Assembly (NCBI GenBank): GCA_964504195.1
Contig: CAZDDI010000103.1
Location: 1-8,496, forward strand
DNA length: 8,496 bases
Origin: CAZDDI01 sp964504195
GTDB lineage: Bacteria; Chloroflexota; Anaerolineae; B4-G1; SLSP01
Direction of reading: 5' to 3'
Shown: positions 1 through 5,673 of the stretch, one piece after another
How the letters are laid out: each line of letters begins with the position of its first letter
How positions within the stretch are numbered: the stretch's first letter is position 1
Notes under the pieces: model-generated
Seen by the model: the letters and a program-made list of their open reading frames with translations, nothing else
What the model was told of the DNA's origin: nothing
Databases searched by the model: none
Program-made: the position numbers and the translations under genes

Positions 1-84
1 CTGTCGAACCCCGGCGGTGGCTGAGCCTGCCGAAGCCGAGCCTGTCGAACCCCGGTGGGTGAGCCTGTCGAACCCCACCACCGG
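1..84. repeat. Cluster of GAGCCTGTCGAACCCC repeats
   Basis: Four copies of a short motif lie in a row. A copy truncated by the window edge reads CTGTCGAACCCC (1-12), a diverged copy reads CTGAGCCTGCCGAAG (21-35), and two identical copies of GAGCCTGTCGAACCCC occupy 38-53 and 61-76. The last copy is bracketed by a perfect 7-bp inverted repeat, CCGGTGG (52-58) and CCACCGG (78-84), so it could form a hairpin. Short dispersed repeats containing GAGCCTGTCGAA are, from memory, common between genes in several bacterial phyla. Their function is not known to me. No coding region overlaps them. Confidence 0.75.
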
Positions 85-117
85 CAGAATCTTCGGATAG
101 ACAACTCAATATTAAAA

Positions 118-123
118 AAGGAA
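118..123 (+). promoter_or_regulatory. Ribosome-binding site of the SUMF1-domain gene
   Basis: The purine run AAGGAA ends five bases before the ATG at 129 and fixes that start. No convincing -35/-10 pair is visible in the roughly 45 bases between the repeat cluster and this site. Confidence 0.6.
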
Positions 124-128
124 ATACC

Positions 129-1469
129 ATGAACAAACGTACCGTGTATCTATTTGTTGTTATAGGATGTTTAGTGCTCATAACCATCGCCTACAGCACA
201 CATTCCAGTGTTGCTCAGAGCCTACCACAAGGCATGCATCATGCCCCAGCGATCACAAATGTCAACGAAATCTATATCCCCGCCGGCCCTTTCGCCATGG
301 GATGCGCCGAAGATCACACCACAATCCATTGCGACGGCGACGCAAAACCTATCCATCAGGTACACCTGGATGCTTTCTTCATTGATCAAGTACAGGTAAC
401 AAACATTCAATACTCCGCCTGCGTAGCCGCTGGCGCTTGCCCGCTGCCACTATCGGTCGCTTCAACATCACGCCCCGACTATTACACGAATCCCGCATAT
501 AACCACCACCCGGTACTCAACATCACCTGGGAATATGCTCGCGCCTATTGTCAATGGGTAGGCAAACGCCTTCCAACAGAGGCCGAGTGGGAAAAAGCCG
601 CGCGCGGCACGGATTTGCGACCTTTCTCCTGGGGTTACGAGGAACCCACCTGCGAACATGCCAACATCGCCCGTATCTTTCCCGGCGACGTACTCCCCCG
701 CCCCTGTGTAGGCGACACCGTCGCCGTGGGGTCTTACCCGCAAGATGTCAGTCCCTACGGCGTACTAGACATGACCGGTAATGCAAGAGATTTTGTCAAT
801 GATTTTTATTCGAGTTCCTATTACGCTAAATCGCCCTACTACAACCCGCAAGGCCCAGAAACCAACCTGGGGAAAGATTATATCGCGCGCGGCGGGGACT
901 GGTACGCACATCCACGTCTGGCAACCAATTGGGTGCGCCACGACGAAGCCTCGGCGCTAGTCTATCACCACATCAGCTTCCGCTGCGCCCGCAATGCGCC
1001 CGCCGCACCCACGCCTACGCCCATTCCTCCCCCCACCCCCACCCCACTGCCCTCTGATGCCGCGTACATCGGCCCGGAAGGTGGGCTGTTATGGATTACC
1101 CATCCCAATCATCTGACAGCGATGCACATTCCATCTGGAAGTTTAACCTCAGAGGTTGCCCTCACAGTGACTTACACCCAACCCCGCCCTGCCGGCGAAC
1201 TTCACGGCATGGATCACTTCTTTATTGTAGATGGAAATCAACCCACCACACCGCTGATGCTATTGCTGGGTTTCAAAGCCTACGGAGGTGTGATTCCTGG
1301 CACAGAAGCGCTCTATCGCCTTGATGGAAATACATGGGTGACACACAACATCACAACTACAGAACAGGGTCAAGGGCATATTTTCGCCTGGATTGAACAA
1401 CCGGGAATTTATGGCATCCTGGGCCGTACCAACCGCATCTACTTACCGCTGATGTTGCGACAGAAATAA
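129..1469 (+). CDS. Secreted SUMF1/FGE-fold protein with ZU5-like module and YLPLMLR tail
   Basis: A 446-residue exported protein. Residues 1-29 form a signal peptide (positive start, long hydrophobic stretch, likely cleavage after S-V-A). Residues about 47-288 are a formylglycine-generating-enzyme/SUMF1 domain. The opening I-P-A-G-P-F-A-M-G and the signature Y-C-x-W-V-G-K-R-L-P-T-E-A-E-W-E-K-A-A-R-G (140-160) are clear, and the R-G-G-D-W (254-258) and F-R-C-A-R (284-288) elements are also present. True FGE has a reactive cysteine pair just after R-G-G; here those positions read Y-A-H-P-R-L-A-T-N with no cysteine, so formylglycine formation is unlikely. C141 and C286 sit where a structural disulfide is usual for the fold. 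A Thr/Pro linker (291-308) leads to a module (about 310-430) starting G-P-E-G-G and containing I-P-S-G-S, which resembles a ZU5 domain. The protein ends I-Y-L-P-L-M-L-R-Q-K. Its role is unknown; binding or scaffolding at the cell surface is an inference. It stands alone, convergent with the operon to its right. Confidence 0.88.
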   Translation: MNKRTVYLFVVIGCLVLITIAYSTHSSVAQSLPQGMHHAPAITNVNEIYIPAGPFAMGCAEDHTTIHCDGDAKPIHQVHLDAFFIDQVQVTNIQYSACVAAGACPLPLSVASTSRPDYYTNPAYNHHPVLNITWEYARAYCQWVGKRLPTEAEWEKAARGTDLRPFSWGYEEPTCEHANIARIFPGDVLPRPCVGDTVAVGSYPQDVSPYGVLDMTGNARDFVNDFYSSSYYAKSPYYNPQGPETNLGKDYIARGGDWYAHPRLATNWVRHDEASALVYHHISFRCARNAPAAPTPTPIPPPTPTPLPSDAAYIGPEGGLLWITHPNHLTAMHIPSGSLTSEVALTVTYTQPRPAGELHGMDHFFIVDGNQPTTPLMLLLGFKAYGGVIPGTEALYRLDGNTWVTHNITTTEQGQGHIFAWIEQPGIYGILGRTNRIYLPLMLRQK

Positions 1470-1500
1470 AACACAATACCGCAAAAGTCGCCCTGCTGAG

Positions 1501-1621
1501 AGTATCTAACATGACACAGAGTTACCCCGAGGCGATACAGAGATACACAGAGTTTTTCCTGGTGTTAGATAATACTGAGATATTCCGTGAATCTCTGTGA
1601 CTTCTCTGTGTGGTTCTGTGT
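1501..1621. repeat. ACACAGAG-type repeats in opposed orientation with inverted-repeat arms
   Basis: A non-coding block just after the SUMF1-domain gene. ACACAGAGTT occurs at 1514-1523 and again at 1545-1554, with the related TACAGAG at 1537-1543. The complementary motif CTCTGTG occurs at 1593-1599 and 1604-1610, and TTCTGTGT at 1614-1621. The two groups face each other and could pair into an imperfect stem. A perfect 9-bp inverted repeat, TATCTAACA (1503-1511) and TGTTAGATA (1563-1571), brackets the first group. The block looks like a remnant of a dispersed palindromic element. It may also act as a weak bidirectional transcription stop between convergent genes, although no U-tract supports that. 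Confidence 0.6.
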
Positions 1622-1692
1622 AACTTCCCGTTGCTCTAAAATCGTGTGCGAGGTGATTGCTTGCGCTTTACAGGGTTGGTTTTGCGCTACTG

Positions 1693-1739
1693 CAATAAAA
1701 CAAAGCGGGGAGCAAACGCCAGGCGTCTGCTCCCCGCTT
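1693..1739 (-). terminator. Intrinsic terminator of the CotH operon
   Basis: A perfect 12-bp stem, AAGCGGGGAGCA (1703-1714) with TGCTCCCCGCTT (1728-1739), encloses a 13-base loop that itself holds ACGCC/GGCGT complementarity. Read on the minus strand, the stem is followed by TTTGTTTTATT, a good U-tract, about 95 bases past the stop codon at 1835. On the plus strand the following bases (ACCGATTTGT) are poor in T, so termination in that direction would be weaker. It probably ends transcripts of the three-gene operon. Confidence 0.75.
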
Positions 1740-1797
1740 ACCGATTTGTCCCCTAACCTGAGCAAGTCGGAGTCAAAAAGGCTTTGTGTATCCCGTG

Positions 1798-1818
1798 TTC
1801 TTGCTCGCGGGGCAAGAA
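1798..1818. repeat. Small inverted repeat after the operon's last stop codon
   Basis: TTCTTGC (1798-1804) and GCAAGAA (1812-1818) form a perfect 7-bp stem with a 7-base GC-rich loop, 17 bases beyond the stop of the last operon gene. No U-tract follows on the minus strand, so this is probably an RNA 3'-end structure rather than the terminator. Confidence 0.4.
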
Positions 1819-1834
1819 TCTCACCAGTTAGGCA

Positions 1835-4375
1835 CTATCTTCCCCACACCCCCGCCCACCACAGCGCCCACCCCTGCCCCGGATTGAGCGCGCCAGGGGT
1901 GAGCAGATTCACCGCATCCAAACACACTTCATCGCCCGATTCGCACGCCGATGGATCTACAATCCAGTCGCGCGCACCGTCGTCGTTCGCGCCGAGGCCC
2001 GTGAAGACTGCGCCATCATCGCGCCCCAGGCGGCGGAATGGATTCTCGAAGACAGCGCCATCCGCCAGCACGCCGAACGAGTAGGGCGTCACCGCCGTCC
2101 CCTCGGCCACGAAGTCAATGCCAATCTCCCCCTCCGGGCCAGGCGCGAGCAGCACGAGATTATCGTTCCGCGTGCCAATACCAAAGCCGGGATCGGTGGT
2201 CACATCCAGCGTGCCATTGCCTACATACAAAATCATCCGCCCGTCGCTGTGATCCAGATCGTCGGTGGGAAAATAGGCCGCGTTATCGAGGTGCTCCGTA
2301 GCGAGGAGGAGAATCACCGTTCCACGCGGCACAGCAGCGAAGGCGTCCAGGTCAGGAAAGATCAGCGAACCTTCATCGCCGCCCGCCCGCGTGTCTTGAT
2401 CGGTCAGCCGCCAACCGCGCAAGTCCACCGTCGCCGGGCGCTGCACCAGCAGCTCGATCCAATCGCCGGTGATAGGCCGATTCTCCAGGGTACGGTAGCG
2501 CGTCCCGTTGTCGTTGATCCATAACTCGTTGATAATAACATCATTGGCGAAAACACCCGGCTCATCATCCGCAATGGGCCGGAAGCGAGCTGTAATCTCG
2601 CGCCCCGCGTAATCGCGGGCCGCGTCCACCTGCCAGCGCAACATTGCTGTATCTCCAGGGACGCCCGCCCAACCCTCGAACGTGAACCCGGCGTGCGGCA
2701 CGGCCATCAGCTCCACCGTCGTCGCGGGGAAGAATTCAGCACTGGCGGGCAGCACCAATCCGCCCGCAAAAACACGCCCGCCCTCCGGCGGCTCCACCCG
2801 CAGCTGCGCCGCCACCGGCGCAGAGAGGCCCAACAGCTCAGCGAGCGTTTCCCGCATCGCTGCCGGGCGCGCGGCGACGAAGTCCCGCACCTGTGCTGTG
2901 TTATCCACCCAGGCCATCGGCGAGGGCCAGCGCGCCTCCTCGTAGCGGATGTCAGCAGCGAGCGTCGCTTCCAGTTCCGTCACGCGGGCCGCCAGCGCCT
3001 CCGGCGCGAGCGCGGTGTTCAGCAGCACCACCGCCCGCTCCCGCAGTCCCCGGCGGAAGTCGCCGTTGTCCATCAGCGCGCGCAACAGCAGCGCAAAGTC
3101 CGTATCCTCCAGCCCCAGCGCCGCGAGCGGTTCGTCCGGGCGTTGGGCGAAGTGCGCCGCCCCGCCGCCGTAGACGAAGTGCCAGCGTCCACCGCGATCC
3201 CGCACCGCGTAGAGGTCATCGGCGGAGAAGCCGAAGTACAACTGTAATACCGCGAACTCGGTGAAATTCGCCACATCCAGCCGCTCGGCGACGTGAGCGT
3301 AAGCCTCCGGCTCGGCCAGATCGCGCGCCACGGCCCAATCCACCAGCGCGTCCCAATCGGCGGCGCTGCCCTCACGCGCCGTTCCCTCCTGCACCACGTC
3401 CACGTTGCGATAGCCGAAGTTGTCGCGCAGGAAGAAGCGATTCACCCGCTCGCTCAGGCGATAGAGGCCCCACGAGCGGCCATTGAGGAAGAGATGCACG
3501 GTGCGCCCCTGCGCCGTCGGCAGGTCGAGCGCGCAGGCCGTCTCCGCGACCAGTTCATCGCGGAAAAGCGTCCACCAGCCGTTGCGGTCGCCCGCCTGGA
3601 GCAGCAACCGGTCGTAGCTCTGCGCCAGCTCCGGCTGATCGGGATGGTCGGGGAACAGCGGATATTCCAGCCGCGCCGCGCCGTAGTCGTTCCGAAAGTA
3701 CAGCCGCAACGATTGCTTCTCAGCATCCAATGGCTCCGGCCTACCGTGGATGCGCAGCCCCGCCGGGATGCTGAAGCCCGTATCGCCCTCGATCAGCGTC
3801 ATCTGCACCGGGCGCTCCCAATCTCGGCCCCGGAATGAGGGATTCGCCAGCACGCCCGCCGCCGCGCCCCACAAATCGTCTGGCGCGGCGACCACCGAGA
3901 GCACCGGCAACTGCGAATCCAGGCCCACGACGTACACGCCGATCACATCCGGCCCGGCGACGCCGTTGAGGACTTGCACCGCGCGGATCACGGTGACGCC
4001 GGGCTGCTGCACATCCAGGCGCAGCGGGCGGCGATAGACCGTGCCGTGTTCCGGCGTGGGCAACGAGCCATCGGTCGTGTAGATGATGGTCGCGCGGCGA
4101 TCATCGGGACGCAGCTCGACGCTCAGATTACGATCATAGCGTCCCGGCGGCGGATAGAAGCCCGGCTGACCCGACCCGCCAAGTTCGGTGGGCAATACGG
4201 CGAGACTTTCTACCACGCGCCGCTGCCAACCGCGCAGCACAGGCGCATCCGCCGCGACCGGGGCCAGCGGCAGGCGATCCAGCGCGTCGCCGAGCAGCAA
4301 CAGCCCGCCCAGCGCCAGCGCCAGGAAAACTAGCGGCAACCACTGCCCCATTTTAGATTTTAGATTTGCAAGCAT
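1835..4375 (-). CDS. Exported CotH-family protein with chitobiase-like and lamin-tail domains, probable pseudokinase
   Basis: An 846-residue protein from the ATG at 4375. A TTG one codon upstream is possible, but GAGG at 4383-4380 is spaced for the ATG. A single N-terminal membrane segment (about 12-30) exports or anchors it. Residues about 72-150 match a chitobiase/hexosaminidase C-terminal-type domain (I-Y-T-T-D-G-S-L-P-T-P). Residues about 158-510 match the CotH atypical kinase family, including W-E-R-P-V, G-L-R-I-H-G, K220 in E-K-Q-S-L-R-L, F-R-D-E-L and L-F-L-N-G-R-S-W-G-L-Y. Where active CotH proteins carry a W-D-x-D-type metal-binding motif, this one reads W-H-F-V-Y-G-G-G-A-A-H-F (398-409), so both acidic residues are absent and catalysis is doubtful. 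Residues about 523-600 look like an InlB-type bacterial repeat (G-F-T-F-E-G-W). Residues about 608-830 are a lamin-tail domain (I-N-E-L-W, D-W-I-E-L, L-R-G-W-R-L-T-D). It is the last gene of the operon, 40 bases after the lipoprotein gene. The family assignment is firm; the lack of activity is inferred. Confidence 0.88.
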   Translation of the reverse strand: MLANLKSKMGQWLPLVFLALALGGLLLLGDALDRLPLAPVAADAPVLRGWQRRVVESLAVLPTELGGSGQPGFYPPPGRYDRNLSVELRPDDRRATIIYTTDGSLPTPEHGTVYRRPLRLDVQQPGVTVIRAVQVLNGVAGPDVIGVYVVGLDSQLPVLSVVAAPDDLWGAAAGVLANPSFRGRDWERPVQMTLIEGDTGFSIPAGLRIHGRPEPLDAEKQSLRLYFRNDYGAARLEYPLFPDHPDQPELAQSYDRLLLQAGDRNGWWTLFRDELVAETACALDLPTAQGRTVHLFLNGRSWGLYRLSERVNRFFLRDNFGYRNVDVVQEGTAREGSAADWDALVDWAVARDLAEPEAYAHVAERLDVANFTEFAVLQLYFGFSADDLYAVRDRGGRWHFVYGGGAAHFAQRPDEPLAALGLEDTDFALLLRALMDNGDFRRGLRERAVVLLNTALAPEALAARVTELEATLAADIRYEEARWPSPMAWVDNTAQVRDFVAARPAAMRETLAELLGLSAPVAAQLRVEPPEGGRVFAGGLVLPASAEFFPATTVELMAVPHAGFTFEGWAGVPGDTAMLRWQVDAARDYAGREITARFRPIADDEPGVFANDVIINELWINDNGTRYRTLENRPITGDWIELLVQRPATVDLRGWRLTDQDTRAGGDEGSLIFPDLDAFAAVPRGTVILLLATEHLDNAAYFPTDDLDHSDGRMILYVGNGTLDVTTDPGFGIGTRNDNLVLLAPGPEGEIGIDFVAEGTAVTPYSFGVLADGAVFENPFRRLGRDDGAVFTGLGANDDGARDWIVDPSACESGDEVCLDAVNLLTPGALNPGQGWALWWAGVWGR

Positions 4376-4410
4376 CAAGCCTCAAGTCCCAAGCCGCAAG
4401 TATCAAGCAA
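4351..4410. repeat. Heptanucleotide tandem repeat at the lipoprotein/CotH junction
   Basis: On the plus strand CAAG recurs at exact 7-base steps, starting at 4369, 4376, 4383, 4390, 4397 and 4404, with three variable bases between. In the same 7-base phase, two units of TTTTAGA stand at 4351-4357 and 4358-4364. On the coding (minus) strand this reads as CTTGNNN units followed by AATCTAA units. The repeat fills most of the spacer between the lipoprotein stop (4416-4418) and the second CotH gene. It supplies that gene's GAGG ribosome-binding site and its ATG, and runs into its first codons. Heptameric intergenic repeats are known from cyanobacteria as STRR sequences; whether these are related is not shown. 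Confidence 0.85.
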
Positions 4411-4415
4411 CCAGT

Positions 4416-5645
4416 TCACCGCAAGCGCAGGGTGAACAACAAAACCGCATCATCTGCGAGCGGCGTCCCCTGTGCATCGCGGAGCAGGAGCCGCGTCGCC
4501 GTCTCCGTCGCCGGGTCGTACATCCCCACCAGCACGCGATAGTCGCCGCGCGGCAGTTCCGCATCCAGTGAAATGATATGCACATCCCGAATCGTCTCGC
4601 CCGGCTGCCACACCGTCGTGGGATACGTCCAGTTAACCGGGGCTGCGTCTGATTGCGCCGCGACCGTCCCATCGGGAGCGAAGATATGAACGAAAACTTT
4701 GAAATCACCGCCAACCGCGTCCCGTGTCTGCCAGTAGAGCGCCACCCGCAACGTGTCACCCGGTGCGAGACGCTCCGGCGCGTCGTAGCCCACCAGAGCG
4801 ATGGCATCGCCCACGGCAATTTCCAATACATGATCAGGCATCAGCGGATCGCGGCTTACATCTGGTGGGCGAGTGAGTGTCGCTACTTTGACCGGCTCGC
4901 CGAAGGGCGCGAGATTGGGCCGCGAAAGGGCCAATTCCAGCGCATACTCTCCCGACGGCAGCGCATCCGGCGGCGCAACGATAGTGCGCTCCGTCACCGT
5001 CCCCCGCGTGGGCCAGGCGTCGGTAGACAGCGTCCGCACCTCGCGCAGCCAGACCCGCCCATCGGCCACAGCGCGCAACTGCCACTCGGCGCGCAATGGC
5101 TCGCGCACATCGCCGCTCAGGGTCAGGCTGACGTAGACCGGCTCGCTCAGCGCCAGCCGTTGCGTGCTGAGCTGTACCGCTTCCAACGTGACGTGGCCCG
5201 CTGCCGCATCTTGCAGCGTCAGACTGAGGGGCAACGTCTCGCCAACATCGAACGGCGAAGGGGTGTAGCGGTAAAGCGTCAGCGGCGCGGCAGGATCTTC
5301 CATCGTCCCGGCGACGGCAACCTGCTGGTAACGCTCGCGGAACCAGGGCGATGCCTGCACGCCCTCCCAAGCCACGCTGCGCAGCGCCACGCAAGTGTCG
5401 GGCGGCGCTTCCTGTAACCGGGCCAACAGCAGGGCCGCATCGCTCCCTGCGGGGAGCTCCACCAGCGGCAATCCGGTCAAGCGCGCCCACGCCCCCAACT
5501 CCTGCACTCCCACCGTCTCATCCGGCAGCGCGTTGATCTCCAACCAGGCAGCGAGATCAGCATAGCGCGCCTGCCGCGCCCCTGTTGGCCCGCAACCCGC
5601 CAACAGCAAGCACAGCAGCAATCCGTACAAGCACCTCTTACCCAT
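4416..5645 (-). CDS. Lipoprotein with glycosyltransferase-associated beta-sandwich modules
   Basis: A 409-residue lipoprotein from the ATG at 5645; an adjacent GTG at 5648 is the alternative. GGTGA (5656-5652) six bases upstream serves as ribosome-binding site. The N-terminus ends in a clear lipobox L-L-A-G-C, with the lipidated cysteine at residue 18. Residues about 28-127 (A-A-W-L-E-I-N-A-L-P-D-E-T-V-G) resemble the exoplasmic segment that follows the membrane helices of GT39/ArnT-like glycosyltransferases. Two beta-rich modules follow, about 131-258 and 274-408. The second carries L-V-G-Y-D, P-G-D-T-L-R-V-A-L-Y-W-Q, F-K-V-F-V-H-I-F, P-T-T-V-W-Q-P-G-E-T-I and G-D-Y-R-V-L-V-G-M-Y-D, a pattern I know as a tail of large Chloroflexota membrane proteins. 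No catalytic motif is visible. It lies between two CotH-family genes, 24 bases after the first, so a partner or adaptor role at the membrane surface is plausible. The gene call is secure and the function is unknown. Confidence 0.85.
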   Translation of the reverse strand: MGKRCLYGLLLCLLLAGCGPTGARQARYADLAAWLEINALPDETVGVQELGAWARLTGLPLVELPAGSDAALLLARLQEAPPDTCVALRSVAWEGVQASPWFRERYQQVAVAGTMEDPAAPLTLYRYTPSPFDVGETLPLSLTLQDAAAGHVTLEAVQLSTQRLALSEPVYVSLTLSGDVREPLRAEWQLRAVADGRVWLREVRTLSTDAWPTRGTVTERTIVAPPDALPSGEYALELALSRPNLAPFGEPVKVATLTRPPDVSRDPLMPDHVLEIAVGDAIALVGYDAPERLAPGDTLRVALYWQTRDAVGGDFKVFVHIFAPDGTVAAQSDAAPVNWTYPTTVWQPGETIRDVHIISLDAELPRGDYRVLVGMYDPATETATRLLLRDAQGTPLADDAVLLFTLRLR

Positions 5646-5673
5646 CACTGCTCACCGTTCACCGTTCACTCAC
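5645..5673. repeat. Heptanucleotide tandem repeat at the CotH/lipoprotein junction
   Basis: On the plus strand TCAC starts at 5645, 5652, 5659 and 5666, exactly 7 bases apart, with a further copy at 5670. On the coding strand the units read GTGANNN, two of them identical (GTGAACG). The array overlaps the stop codon of the upstream kinase gene (5670-5672), fills the spacer, and provides the GGTGA ribosome-binding site and the start region of the lipoprotein gene. Its sequence differs from the array at 4351-4410, but the 7-base period and the position relative to the next start are the same. Confidence 0.8.

Noticed and set aside
1..84. Left-edge repeats as a CRISPR array
   Set aside because: Copies are 12-16 bases with spacers of only a few bases to about 10 and are imperfect. 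Direct repeats of 24-37 bases with regular spacers are absent.
159..170. Possible lipobox V-I-G-C at residues 11-14 of the SUMF1-domain protein
   Set aside because: The hydrophobic stretch before the cysteine is too short and continues well past it. A standard signal peptidase site (S-V-A) at residue 29 fits better.
1703..1739. Terminator hairpin as an attachment site or IS end
   Set aside because: The stem is a single hairpin followed by a U-tract on the strand of the operon. No transposase, target-site duplication or matching end is visible.
1587..2084. Plus-strand open frame of 165 codons across the convergent gap
   Set aside because: It runs through repeats and the terminator hairpin and then antisense to the second CotH gene. 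It has no family resemblance and its composition is explained by the opposite strand.
4653..5417. Plus-strand open frame of 254 codons antisense to the lipoprotein gene
   Set aside because: It is low-complexity, Arg-rich translation typical of antisense frames in GC-rich DNA. The lipoprotein on the other strand has a lipobox and known module patterns.
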